In this document: piece by piece, positions 7,097-14,347 of the stretch
Position numbering within the stretch: position 1 is the first letter of the stretch
How the letters are laid out: each line of letters starts with the position of its first letter
From: Gammaproteobacteria bacterium
GTDB lineage: Bacteria > Pseudomonadota > Gammaproteobacteria > Enterobacterales > Kangiellaceae
Reading direction: 5' to 3'
NCBI GenBank assembly: GCA_013372875.1
Contig: JABXIW010000079.1
Coordinates: forward strand, 1-18,766
DNA: 18,766 bases
Translations under genes and position numbers: made by a program
The notes under the pieces: generated by a model
Told to the model about the DNA's origin: nothing
The model's database searches: none
The model's input: only the letters and a program-made list of their open reading frames with translations

Positions 7097-7954
7097 ATGA
7101 GCCAAGCGATTGCTTACCAAGCATTAGATCATTACCAAGTCCTGCGTATTTCAGGCGCAGACAGCCATAAATTTTTGCAAGGGCAACTGACTTGTGATTT
7201 AAACGATGTGAATGGCGAGCAAGCCGTTTTAGGCGGCTATTGCAACGTTCAGGGCAGGCTGCACGCGACTTTTTACATCTTAAAAGCTAGCCACGATTAT
7301 TTAATGATCTTACCCACAGGCGTTGCCCAGCACTTGTTGGAGACTTTATCTAAGTACGCGGTATTTTTCCAAACCGAATTGAGCCTTGAGCCCAATATGG
7401 CCTTATTAGCCATTAAGCCTAGTTCAGAAGCACCACATTTATCTCAAATCAGTCTTGATGAGTTTGGAGCGCAAAAGCTGGTCATTGGCAATCTAGAGTT
7501 GGTTGTTTTACCCAAACTGCATTTAGCTGACTTTATGGCTGACGAGCTGTCGCAAGCACAAACCGCAACGCTGGATTTAATGGGCTTGGAACAAATTGAG
7601 CAAGGCATTCCGATGGTTGAAACTGTCACCATTGAAAGCCTGCTGCCCCACTACATTGGCTTGGCGCAAAATGGCGGCGTTAACTTCGAAAAAGGCTGCT
7701 ATACAGGACAAGAAGTAGTGGCCAGAATGCATTATCGCGGCACTCTAAAAACTCACCCACAGCTAGCCAGCATCAAAACCCAAGAGCCATTAGCCGCTGG
7801 CAGCGAAATTTTAAATGGCGATGATAAAAAAGTTGGCGAGCTGATCAACAGTGCTTTTGATGGCGAGCAGTTAAAAGCTATTATTAGCCTCGCCGACAAG
7901 GCACTGGATAGCGAATTAAGCTGTCATGGAGCTGCGGTATCCATCCTAGCTTAG
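7097..7954 (+). CDS. ygfZ: Folate-binding Fe-S cluster repair protein YgfZ
   Basis: YgfZ belongs to the GcvT/aminomethyltransferase-like fold. It binds tetrahydrofolate and supports Fe-S enzymes such as MiaB, especially under oxidative stress. The family signature KGCYTGQE is at residues 199–206, with the conserved Cys201. Other family stretches are HKFLQGQLTCDL (24–35), GGYCNVQGRLHATFYI (46–61) and the YIGLAQNGGVNFEKGCY segment. At 285 residues it is shorter than E. coli YgfZ (326) but still ends with the expected small C-terminal barrel (VGELINSAFDG). The ATG at 7097 has only a weak purine stretch upstream. It diverges from sdhE and a terminator hairpin follows the stop. Confidence 0.95.
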   Translation: MSQAIAYQALDHYQVLRISGADSHKFLQGQLTCDLNDVNGEQAVLGGYCNVQGRLHATFYILKASHDYLMILPTGVAQHLLETLSKYAVFFQTELSLEPNMALLAIKPSSEAPHLSQISLDEFGAQKLVIGNLELVVLPKLHLADFMADELSQAQTATLDLMGLEQIEQGIPMVETVTIESLLPHYIGLAQNGGVNFEKGCYTGQEVVARMHYRGTLKTHPQLASIKTQEPLAAGSEILNGDDKKVGELINSAFDGEQLKAIISLADKALDSELSCHGAAVSILA

Positions 7955-7975
7955 TCTTTATAGAAACCCATCAAA

Positions 7976-8009
7976 CCAAGCTCAAGTTCTGTATTGGGCT
8001 TGGGGTTTT
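7976..8009 (+). terminator. Probable terminator after ygfZ
   Basis: CCAAGCTCAA (7976–7985) pairs with TTGGGCTTGG (7994–8003) through ten base pairs including one G·U, around an 8-nt loop, followed by GGTTTTA. The T-run is short. It lies 22 nt after the ygfZ stop and just upstream of the next open reading frame. Confidence 0.55.
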
Positions 8010-8019
8010 AATCATTGCC

Positions 8020-8265
8020 TTGCTAACCTTTGGGCATAAAATCTACCCTATGATCATTGACGCTCTATCACCTCGTCAAATTGCTAGCTGCTACTTATTA
8101 GCTCTAGTTTTATTTAATATAGGTCTGATCCCTATAACCGCATTAAGTTGGTTTAAAACCAAGCCTCACAAGTGGCTATATGCAACGCAAAAACTCTTTT
8201 TGCTTTGTTATTGCCTGTGTTTTATTTATGTCCTTTACGGGCTAGTCACCTACTACATTGTCTGA
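8020..8265 (+). CDS. Small hypothetical membrane protein
   Basis: I do not recognise this protein. Up to 81 residues are open from a TTG at 8020. An ATG at 8050 would give 71 residues starting MIIDALSPRQ. Two hydrophobic segments are clear (LLALVLFNIGLIPITALSWF and LFLLCYCLCFIYVLYGLVTYYI), separated by a basic loop (KTKPHKWLYATQK), so it looks like a two-helix inner-membrane protein with a cytoplasmic loop. The frame stays open upstream into ygfZ with another hydrophobic stretch (GLGVLIIALL) but offers no ATG or GTG start, and a terminator hairpin lies there, so either start given here is uncertain. Neither has a good Shine-Dalgarno. It follows ygfZ and overlaps the 3' end of the convergent peroxiredoxin gene by 13 bp. 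It could also be a decayed longer gene. Confidence 0.5.
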   Translation: MLTFGHKIYPMIIDALSPRQIASCYLLALVLFNIGLIPITALSWFKTKPHKWLYATQKLFLLCYCLCFIYVLYGLVTYYIV

Positions 8266-8906
8266 TCTGAGTTCTCCAGCGCATAGCGAGCAGCATCCAC
8301 CAACAACTGAGGATTAACTCGGACTTTATAATTGGGGTTAACGTATTCAAATTGAATTGAGCCTGCTTGATCAAGAATAAATACCGCAGGAACAGGCAAA
8401 ATACTGCGTGAATCGCCCTCTAAATAATGGGTTTGACCGCCTACTGACTTAATCTTGTCCGAGTACTCTTTAGGCACATAAAATGCCAAGCCAAACTTTC
8501 GAATGGTTTCTAGGCTAAAATCTGAAGCTAATTGATAATCCAGTTTTTTATCTGTGATGGATTTATTAAGCTCATCAGGAGTATCAGGGCTAATGGCTAT
8601 AATCTGATAACCTAACTCTCTAATTTGTTCTTCGGCGGCTTGGATTTGGCTCAGTTGGGCATTACAAAATGGGCACCAACCGCCGCGATAAAACAACACT
8701 ATCGTCGGTTGTTTGGCAGCTTTTTCGCGTAATTTAAAAGGCACTCCATCGGTACTAAACAAGGTCACATCGGGAACGGTTTCACCAATCAAAATAGGAG
8801 TCACTTCGGCAGGCTTTTCAGCAATCTTGGTTCGGTCCAATCCGTGGGCACTGGCATTAAATCCAAGCAATGCCATTAATATCATCATTAAAGTTAATTT
8901 TTTCAT
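8253..8906 (-). CDS. Exported AhpC/TSA-type peroxiredoxin-like protein
   Basis: This is a thioredoxin-fold thiol protein of the AhpC/TSA or redoxin group, likely reducing peroxides or disulfides outside the cytoplasm. The 217-residue precursor has a signal peptide (MKKLTLMMILMALLGFNASA, cleavage near residue 20). The active-site region is FYRGGWCPFCNAQL, with a CPFC pair at residues 78 and 81 rather than the single peroxidatic cysteine of classical AhpC. It then has the family's PDTPDELNKSITDKKL and PAVFILDQAGSIQFEYVN segments. The CxxC motif is typical of the 'peroxiredoxin-like' branch. The ATG at 8906 has AGGAT 6 nt upstream. A TetR regulator diverges from it across about 205 nt, which suggests, without proving, that it is regulated by that protein. 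Confidence 0.85.
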   Translation of the reverse strand: MKKLTLMMILMALLGFNASAHGLDRTKIAEKPAEVTPILIGETVPDVTLFSTDGVPFKLREKAAKQPTIVLFYRGGWCPFCNAQLSQIQAAEEQIRELGYQIIAISPDTPDELNKSITDKKLDYQLASDFSLETIRKFGLAFYVPKEYSDKIKSVGGQTHYLEGDSRSILPVPAVFILDQAGSIQFEYVNPNYKVRVNPQLLVDAARYALENSDQTM

Positions 8907-9074
8907 GTTTTCATCCTAGCAAAAAGTTACACCTTAGATTAACTTCCAGCCTTATTGTTACAAACCTCAATGCAAATATAAATTATTGTTAAATCTTGCC
9001 TGAAATTGTTCAGCAGCAGCCTTTATTGAGCTAGGATTAAATAAGCGAATTCTTTATGCCAGCAGCGAAAATTT

Positions 9075-9092
9075 TGCTACTATGAAGTAGCA
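9075..9092. promoter_or_regulatory. Likely operator: perfect 7-bp inverted repeat before the TetR gene
   Basis: TGCTACT (9075–9081) and AGTAGCA (9086–9092) form a perfect palindrome with a 4-nt centre. It sits 19 nt upstream of the regulator's start codon, next to its ribosome binding site, and includes a TACTAT that could serve as a -10 box. Size and position fit a TetR-family autoregulatory operator. Confidence 0.55.
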
Positions 9093-9111
9093 GGGAATGA
9101 AGGAAGCATTA

Positions 9112-9726
9112 ATGAGCCGAGCCTACTCGAAAGTTGAGAAACTGGAAAAACGACAAGAAATTCTAATGTCGGCCGAAGACTTGTTTATCAAGCAAGACGG
9201 TGAGTTTCCAACGGTTAGCGCTATTTGTACCTACAGCTCAATGGCAAAAGGAACTGTCTATTTATATTATAAAAATAAGGAAGAAATTTATTTGGCGCTG
9301 CTTGAGAAATATTTTCAGCAGTGGCTCGATCCAAGCAATATCAATAGTGATGACCAAAGCATCGATAGCGTCATTGAAGCATTGGTTAGTTTTGTAATTA
9401 AAAATCCTTATAAATTCAAACTACTTAATCACCGCCATTTTCTTGAAACCAAAGCTGATACACAAAAAGTGGTCGAATTTTATCAAAACTTGATGGGATT
9501 GTTCGGCAAAATCACTAGCTTTATCGCAGACTTCTTAGATGAGCCAATTGAGAAGGTTAGCCAATGGTTAATGGATTCTTACTATTACACTCAAGGCGTT
9601 TGGCGAACTGCTAACCCGGCATATAATATTCAAGCAGCTCTAGCCAAAACTGAAATGGCCATTTTTATGCCTAATTTTGAAATGAATACAAAACGGCTTA
9701 TGAAGCTTTTATGGCAACAAAGTTAA
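9112..9726 (+). CDS. TetR/AcrR family transcriptional regulator
   Basis: This is a ligand-responsive DNA-binding repressor. The N-terminal helix-turn-helix domain is recognisable: KRQEILMSAEDLFIKQDGE, then TVSAICTYSSMAKGTVYLYYKNKEEIYLALLEKYF, where KGTVYLYYKNKEE is the TetR recognition-helix signature. The C-terminal portion is helical ligand-binding sequence with no motif I recognise. I chose the ATG at 9112 (204 residues) because AAGGAAG lies 6–7 nt before it. An in-frame ATG at 9097 would add five residues but has a poorer site. It is divergent from the exported peroxiredoxin-like gene, and a perfect inverted repeat lies just upstream. Its stop is only 7 nt from that of the convergent small membrane protein gene. 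Confidence 0.92.
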   Translation: MSRAYSKVEKLEKRQEILMSAEDLFIKQDGEFPTVSAICTYSSMAKGTVYLYYKNKEEIYLALLEKYFQQWLDPSNINSDDQSIDSVIEALVSFVIKNPYKFKLLNHRHFLETKADTQKVVEFYQNLMGLFGKITSFIADFLDEPIEKVSQWLMDSYYYTQGVWRTANPAYNIQAALAKTEMAIFMPNFEMNTKRLMKLLWQQS

Positions 9727-9733
9727 AACTAGA

Positions 9734-10048
9734 TTAGCCAAACTCACTTTCATCGAACCAAAGTTTAGTGCCAATGGCGAATAGCACTAGAATTGCCACC
9801 GCCAAATAAACTAAAAACTGCGGATCCAATAAATATTGTTCAACCGTCTGATACCAGCTAACTTGCATAAAACTGTTCAAGGCTAACATGACCACCGCCA
9901 ACCCGAGCATACTAGCCAAGCCTAATACCATGATACGAGTCTGATAGGCTTTTTCGATGCGCTTTAGCACCCCTTGAACAAAATCATCGGAGAGCAAATT
10001 TTGATGATACTTTAGTAATTTCTCTAACATAATATTACCTACTGGCAT
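9734..10048 (-). CDS. Small two-helix membrane protein, candidate anti-sigma partner
   Basis: I do not recognise a named family. The 104-residue protein has a short amphipathic N-terminal region (LEKLLKYHQNLLSDDFVQGVLKRIEKAY), then two membrane helices at about 37–58 and 78–96, and ends with an acidic DESEFG tail. The gene starts 13 nt after the stop of the ECF sigma gene on the same strand, the usual position of a cognate anti-sigma factor. It lacks the HxxxCxxC zinc-binding motif of ZAS-type anti-sigma factors. An anti-sigma role is therefore inferred from context, topology and the short cytoplasmic helix. ATG at 10048 (AGGTAGG upstream) is used, while ATG at 10030 (GTAGGT upstream) is an equally good alternative and would remove six residues. 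Confidence 0.75.
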   Translation of the reverse strand: MPVGNIMLEKLLKYHQNLLSDDFVQGVLKRIEKAYQTRIMVLGLASMLGLAVVMLALNSFMQVSWYQTVEQYLLDPQFLVYLAVAILVLFAIGTKLWFDESEFG

Positions 10049-10061
10049 TTACCTACCTAAA

Positions 10062-10604
10062 CTAGGCAACCAACTGACTCTTTTCAAGCAATTGGTGTAA
10101 CTTTACTTTAGCACGCTGGATGTGCGATTTCACTGTACCCAAGGGAAAACCTGTGACCTTCACAATATCTGAATGGCTCATTTCCGCTGACATAAACAAG
10201 GTCATAACCACCCTTTCATCAGCAGACAAACGCTGCATCAACTTTTCTGCCAACAGATCTGCTTCTAAAGCACTTTGCGGCTCGCTGATCAAAATGCTTT
10301 GATTTTCATCAAGTTCAAGTAAGGGCTGTTTTTGAATTTGCTTTAAAAACAATCGATAAGCAATGGTGTGCAGCCAAGATTTGAACGAGCCTTTACCTTG
10401 ATAGGTGTGCAATTTTTGAAATGCCAAAAAGAATGCCTCTTGCGCCAAATCGTCAGCCAAATAAGTGTCGCCGGCGGTTAAGCGGCGCAAAAACTGGCGG
10501 ATCATGAGCTGATAACGCTCTACCAGCTGAGTAAAAGCATTATGATCAGAAGAGCTGAGGGCTAATGCCACCAGCTCTTGATCACTTTTTTGGCTTAAAT
10601 CCAT
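10062..10604 (-). CDS. ECF-type RNA polymerase sigma factor
   Basis: This 180-residue sigma-70-family protein contains regions 2 and 4 only. Region 2 shows AFTQLVERYQLMIRQFLRRL and DDLAQEAFFLAFQKL, then FKSWLHTIAYRLFLKQI (about 23–92). Region 4 shows LSADERVVMTLFMSAEMSHSDI followed by the helix-turn-helix GFPLGTVKSHIQRAKVKL. It is clearly distinct from the RpoE in this window and is not a duplicate. The target regulon cannot be told from sequence, and no sigma-E-like promoter is visible before the operon. It is the middle gene of a compact cluster: the DUF6249-like gene ends 24 nt upstream and the small membrane protein starts 13 nt downstream. Shine-Dalgarno support for the ATG at 10604 is weak. 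Confidence 0.93.
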   Translation of the reverse strand: MDLSQKSDQELVALALSSSDHNAFTQLVERYQLMIRQFLRRLTAGDTYLADDLAQEAFFLAFQKLHTYQGKGSFKSWLHTIAYRLFLKQIQKQPLLELDENQSILISEPQSALEADLLAEKLMQRLSADERVVMTLFMSAEMSHSDIVKVTGFPLGTVKSHIQRAKVKLHQLLEKSQLVA

Positions 10605-10628
10605 AATTAGCTTATAACCACTGCCTTA

Positions 10629-11000
10629 TTAGTCATCGTAACGGTTGAGCTTCCAAACCAATAAGAAACCAGCGCCCATGAAAAATGGCAACATGGAAAT
10701 GATTCTAAAGGCTTCTTGCGGATCTTTATGACTAAACATAAAACTGGCAGTAAAAAATGCAATACCAATCGCAGCCAAAATAATTCCGCGACGCAGATCC
10801 TTTACCCTTGGCGGCTGCGCTGCTTTGCTTTGACTTAACTTTTCTAACAACTCAGGCGTCAAGTTGGTACCATTTTCAACCGCCTTTTCTATAGTTTTCA
10901 ATGTGGCCACCTTGTTTTTATGTCCAAATGAAAAGTAACTAATAATTACCGCTGCCAATGAAGCAAATACAAAAAATGGAATTAAAATTTCAGCTTCCAT
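10629..11000 (-). CDS. DUF6249-like membrane protein
   Basis: The 123-residue protein has an N-terminal membrane helix (about 5–25, IPFFVFASLAAVIISYF), a cytoplasmic-looking basic and helical segment (KNKVATLKTIEKAVENGTNLTPELLEKLSQ), and two closely spaced C-terminal helices (about 72–90 and 100–117). The arrangement of one helix, the 'AVENGxxLTPELL' segment and a helical hairpin is what I associate with DUF6249, whose function is unknown. It is the first gene of the ECF sigma cluster. The ATG at 11000 has a good Shine-Dalgarno (GAGAGGAAA). The gap upstream (11001–11139) holds its promoter region and the terminator of the DUF885 gene. No clear promoter boxes were found. Confidence 0.75.
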   Translation of the reverse strand: MEAEILIPFFVFASLAAVIISYFSFGHKNKVATLKTIEKAVENGTNLTPELLEKLSQSKAAQPPRVKDLRRGIILAAIGIAFFTASFMFSHKDPQEAFRIISMLPFFMGAGFLLVWKLNRYDD

Positions 11001-11095
11001 AGTGTTTCCTCTCGTAAATTAATGTCTCTTTGTCTATTAGAGTCACCCTGCAATCAATTTAGATGCAATTATTTTCAAAAAACGCAAAAAAGCAC

Positions 11096-11119
11096 AAAAA
11101 AAGCCGGACTAGCCGGCTT
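11096..11119 (-). terminator. Intrinsic terminator after the DUF885 lipoprotein gene
   Basis: AAGCCGG (11101–11107) and CCGGCTT (11113–11119) form a perfect 7-bp stem with a 5-nt loop. On the minus strand it is followed by a T-run (TTTTTTTGTGC when the arm's last Ts are included). It begins 20 nt after the stop codon and separates this gene from the sigma-factor cluster. Confidence 0.85.
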
Positions 11120-11139
11120 CTGTAGGGTTATCAGCATGA

Positions 11140-13017
11140 TTATTTACTAGCCGTAATCCAGGCTTTGATCTTATTTTCCAAGATATTCAGCGGTAAAGCG
11201 CCATCTTTTAGCACTTGATAATGGAACTCACGGACGTCGAAACCATCGCCTAACTCTTTTTCCGCTATATTGCGTAATTCGCGAATTTTCAGCTGGCCAA
11301 TTTTGTATGCCAAGGCTTGACTTGGAATGGCCATAAAACGTTCGGCTTCAGAAACCCGGCGCGCTTCGGCTACAGGCGAATTGGCTTCCATATAATCTAA
11401 AACCTGCTGACGCGTCCAACCTTTGGCATGGAAGCCCGTATCCACCACCAAACGAATAGCACGCCATAACTCTGCCGCTAAAGCTCCAAAATATTGGTAA
11501 GGATCGGTATAAACACCCATTTCTTTACCCAATGACTCAGAATACAGGCCCCAACCTTCGATATAAGCAGTAGTACCACCAAACAAGCGGAACTTAGGCA
11601 GGCCTTGCAACTCTTGCTGCGTAGAAATCTGGAAATGATGACCTGGTACAGCCTCATGCAAATACAAGGACTCTACGGCCCAGCTTGGTCTAGCCGATAA
11701 ATCATAGGTATTTACATAGAAAATACCTGGGCGCGAACCATCCGGCGCTGCGCGTTGATAAGAAGCACCTGAAGCTGATTGCTCGCGAAATGGCTCAACT
11801 GCACGAATTTCAAACTGCGCTTTAGGGATCACCTTAAATAAACTCGGCGCGGCCTGATCCAATTGCTCACGCAGGCTTTCATAAGCATCAAGCATGGCTT
11901 GCTTGGTTTCAAATTGGAACTGTTTAGAGTTTTTAGTAAATTCAAAAAACTCCTGCATCGTGCCTTCAAATTCCACCTCATCCATCACTTTTTGCATTTC
12001 TTTATGGATTCTGGCGACTTCGTCTAAGCCAATCTGGTGAATTTCATCAGGAGTTAAGTTGGTGCTAGTGGTTTGCTTCACTTTAAAAGCATACCAATCT
12101 TTACCATTGGGCAAAGACACCATGCCATGAGTATCTCTTGCTGCAGGCAAATACTCTTGTTCAATAAACTCATGCAATTTGGCATAGCTAGGGACTACCA
12201 CGCCTTTAATGGCAGCAACATAATCTGCTGCTAAGCGCTTTTTATCTTCTTCAGAAAATTCCTGTGGCATATTTTTTACTGGGCCATAAAACAAACTTTG
12301 TTCCACATCATCCACAATATGAGCTTGCAACTGTGGCAACACTTTTTGCATCAAAACTTTCGGCTGAGTAATGCCTTTTGCCATGCCTTGACGCATATTA
12401 TCAATGGTGACATCGACACCCGCTGGCAGCTCTGACAAACGGCTGAGCCAGTTTTCATAATCTTTAACTGTGTTAAAAGGCTGTGCCGATTGCCCAGAAC
12501 CTAGCATTGCAACAAAATTAAACGGGTTATAAAACTGCTGAATGGGCTGCAAATGGTCTAAATATTGTTCGCCAGCTTTTTCAGCCAAACGTTCATCTTT
12601 AAAGATCTGATAACTCAATAAATCTTGCCCAGCTAATTTGGACGCATCAATTTGATTAATTTTATTAAGATACTCTTGATTAAAGGCTCTTTGCTTGGCC
12701 AAGCCCTCTTTCGAGCCTAAATCGCCAAAACGGTCGTTATAACGATGATCGCCCTGGAAAGTAGCCATAACTGGATTTAGCTCCAACATCTTTTCCCAAT
12801 AGTCGGCATAGATCTGGTTAGCTTTTTCCGCTTCAGAGATTTTGACGGCTTCTTTCTCAAGTTTCGCAACTTCAGCTGACTCAGCCACTTTATTTATTGA
12901 AACAGGCTTGGCCTCTTTGACTGGCTGTTGCTCTTTGTTGCTATCGCCAGAGTCACAAGCGGTTAACAAAGCCAGCGACACTGCCAAGCTAATACTAGTA
13001 ACTAGATGTTTTTTCAC
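11140..13017 (-). CDS. DUF885 family lipoprotein, putative metallopeptidase
   Basis: DUF885 proteins are widespread, mostly uncharacterised and thought to be zinc metallopeptidases. The 625-residue protein starts with a lipoprotein signal (ISLAVSLALLTAC, lipidated Cys21). Asp at +2 would favour retention in the inner membrane by the enteric Lol rule. A Lys/Glu-rich linker follows to about residue 65. The family core shows YADYWEKMLELNPVMATFQGD (about 70–90), many helices, and the signature HEAVPGHHFQ at 454–463, with GGTTAYIEGWGLYSE soon after supplying a likely further metal ligand (Glu). Length matches the family. The start is a GTG at 13017 with GGAG 8 nt upstream. It appears to be a single-gene unit closed by a strong terminator. 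Substrate is unknown. Confidence 0.9.
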   Translation of the reverse strand: MKKHLVTSISLAVSLALLTACDSGDSNKEQQPVKEAKPVSINKVAESAEVAKLEKEAVKISEAEKANQIYADYWEKMLELNPVMATFQGDHRYNDRFGDLGSKEGLAKQRAFNQEYLNKINQIDASKLAGQDLLSYQIFKDERLAEKAGEQYLDHLQPIQQFYNPFNFVAMLGSGQSAQPFNTVKDYENWLSRLSELPAGVDVTIDNMRQGMAKGITQPKVLMQKVLPQLQAHIVDDVEQSLFYGPVKNMPQEFSEEDKKRLAADYVAAIKGVVVPSYAKLHEFIEQEYLPAARDTHGMVSLPNGKDWYAFKVKQTTSTNLTPDEIHQIGLDEVARIHKEMQKVMDEVEFEGTMQEFFEFTKNSKQFQFETKQAMLDAYESLREQLDQAAPSLFKVIPKAQFEIRAVEPFREQSASGASYQRAAPDGSRPGIFYVNTYDLSARPSWAVESLYLHEAVPGHHFQISTQQELQGLPKFRLFGGTTAYIEGWGLYSESLGKEMGVYTDPYQYFGALAAELWRAIRLVVDTGFHAKGWTRQQVLDYMEANSPVAEARRVSEAERFMAIPSQALAYKIGQLKIRELRNIAEKELGDGFDVREFHYQVLKDGALPLNILENKIKAWITASK

Positions 13018-13230
13018 TATTTTTCTCCATCCAAAACTTTAAAATTCTGTCTTTATCATACTCAACAAACAGCGAATGGCAATTAGATACTTCACGCATT
13101 TGAACAGTAAAATGTCGCTCGTTAATAAATTGTTACATCCAATTAAGCTGCCAGCTAAACCTTTTGCATCCAATTTGCGTCTTAACAGTATCTAACTATT
13201 GATAATTAAGAATATGACGAGGGAAAATTC

Positions 13231-14043
13231 ATGATTAAATCATTAAGCATTATATCCACTTTAGTAATCGGTTTAGCGGCTCCATTAAGTCTTTCTGCAT
13301 TAGAAACAGAGCGCCAACTGACTTTGGATGCGACCAATATTCAGTCTTTATTGGTGGATACTGGAGCTGGTTCCTTAAACATCCAGGGCAAAGCTGGCAT
13401 TAAAGAGATACAAGTCAAAGCTCAGATCAGCGTTGATGGCGTTGATAAAGACGAAGCCGATGAATGGTTTGCCGATCACATGAACTTGTCTCTGACCAAT
13501 GACAATGGCCAAGCTATTTTCTGCGCCAGTTTTAGTTATAGCAGCAAATCAAAATGCTCCACCAAAAAGAAGTTAAGAGACAGTTGGTTTGGCTGGAATG
13601 ATGAGCGAAAAATCGATGTCACCATTTACATGCCAGAAAATTTAGCCTTGGAAGTTGATGACGGCTCTGGCAATACTGAAATTCGCGATATCGCCAGCAA
13701 AGTATTTGTTGATGATGGCTCGGGGCATTTAGAAATTGCAAATATTGCTGGTAATTTAAAAGTCGATGATGGTTCTGGCGATCTAATCATTACCAATATT
13801 CAAGGCGATCTTTATGTAGATGATGGTTCTGGAAAACTGATCATCGATCAAGTCACTGGCGAAGTCGAAGTTGACGATGGTTCTGGCAATATCAAGGTGA
13901 CCAATGTCGCCAAGAAAGTGTATATCGACGATGGTTCGGGCTCTGTAGAAGCCTGCCATTTAGGTGGCGATTTAACGGTCGATGATGGTTCTGGCTCAGT
14001 TGACACTTGTGACGACATTAAGGGGCAAGTGGTCATTAAGTAG
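13231..14043 (+). CDS. Secreted DUF4097-like protein with seven 18-residue VDDGSG repeats
   Basis: The 270-residue precursor has a signal peptide (MIKSLSIISTLVIGLAAPLSLSA, cleavage near residue 23). The N-terminal part carries a degenerate copy of the repeat (VDTGAGSLNI, 42–51) and a strand-rich region with one cysteine pair (Cys98, Cys109). From residue 142 to the C-terminus the motif VDDGSG recurs at 142, 160, 178, 196, 214, 232 and 250, always exactly 18 residues apart, with alternating hydrophobic residues between. This predicts a regular beta-solenoid of the type annotated DUF4097 or 'beta strand repeat'. Cys242 and Cys260 fall in equivalent places of the last two repeats and could form a disulfide between adjacent rungs. 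Stacked Asp-Asp-Gly-Ser-Gly turns would make an acidic ladder that might bind divalent metal. Function is unknown. The ATG has GAGGGAAA upstream. It is divergent from the DUF885 lipoprotein. Confidence 0.88.
   Translation: MIKSLSIISTLVIGLAAPLSLSALETERQLTLDATNIQSLLVDTGAGSLNIQGKAGIKEIQVKAQISVDGVDKDEADEWFADHMNLSLTNDNGQAIFCASFSYSSKSKCSTKKKLRDSWFGWNDERKIDVTIYMPENLALEVDDGSGNTEIRDIASKVFVDDGSGHLEIANIAGNLKVDDGSGDLIITNIQGDLYVDDGSGKLIIDQVTGEVEVDDGSGNIKVTNVAKKVYIDDGSGSVEACHLGGDLTVDDGSGSVDTCDDIKGQVVIK
13654..14040 (+). repeat. Seven tandem 54-bp coding repeats (VDDGSG units)
   Basis: Each 54-bp unit encodes 18 residues beginning V/I-DDGSG. The core reads approximately GTNGATGATGGTTCTGGC in every unit, while the rest of each unit has diverged at the DNA and protein level. 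This points to old tandem duplication kept by selection on structure rather than a recently expanded array. The last unit is followed directly by a VVIK terminus. Confidence 0.95.
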
Positions 14044-14147
14044 CAGCAACCTACTAACGAGAATCCTAAGCAGTTCCCTAGCAAGTCAAAGCATGGTGAT
14101 TTTTGATTTATATTTAATGCCTAGAGCTTAGCTATAAACTAGAAATC

Positions 14148-14180
14148 ACCTTTATCCTTCCGCAAGGGTTAGGTCTTTTT
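14148..14180 (+). terminator. Imperfect terminator-like hairpin after the repeat-protein gene
   Basis: ACCT…TCCTT pairs with AAGGG…AGGT around a CCGC loop, with small internal bulges, and is followed by CTTTTT. It lies about 105 nt after the stop codon, so it is the nearest plausible end of that transcript. Confidence 0.45.
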
Positions 14181-14214
14181 AATGATTATAGCCTTTGTGT
14201 CAGCTTTGACCTTT

Positions 14215-14242
14215 GCCCTAGCTCCTTAGCTAGGGCTTTTTT
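14215..14242 (+). terminator. Strong intrinsic terminator upstream of fabA
   Basis: GCCCTAGCT (14215–14223) and AGCTAGGGC (14228–14236) form a perfect 9-bp stem with a CCTT loop, followed by six T residues. On the other strand no T-run follows, so it acts on plus-strand transcription only. It insulates fabA from upstream transcription or ends an unrecognised short transcript. Confidence 0.88.
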
Positions 14243-14347
14243 ATGACTACCAACCCACAATTTTTTTAACCTTTGCGTTTAAATTTCATCAAGTCCAACC
14301 AGATTAGTCCTATAAATTAGGCATAATAGCCGCTCTTTGAATATCCC

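Noticed and set aside
9200..9397. Alternative open frame inside the TetR gene
   Set aside because: It overlaps the helix-turn-helix coding frame and has no supporting ribosome binding site or domain.
13654..14040. Possible CRISPR-like array because of regular spacing
   Set aside because: The repeats are in frame, encode a regular protein motif, have no unique spacers of constant character and no cas genes nearby.
13848..14084. Minus-strand open frame with repeated 'STEPEPSS' pattern
   Set aside because: It is the antisense reading of the 54-bp VDDGSG repeats; its periodicity comes from the plus-strand gene.
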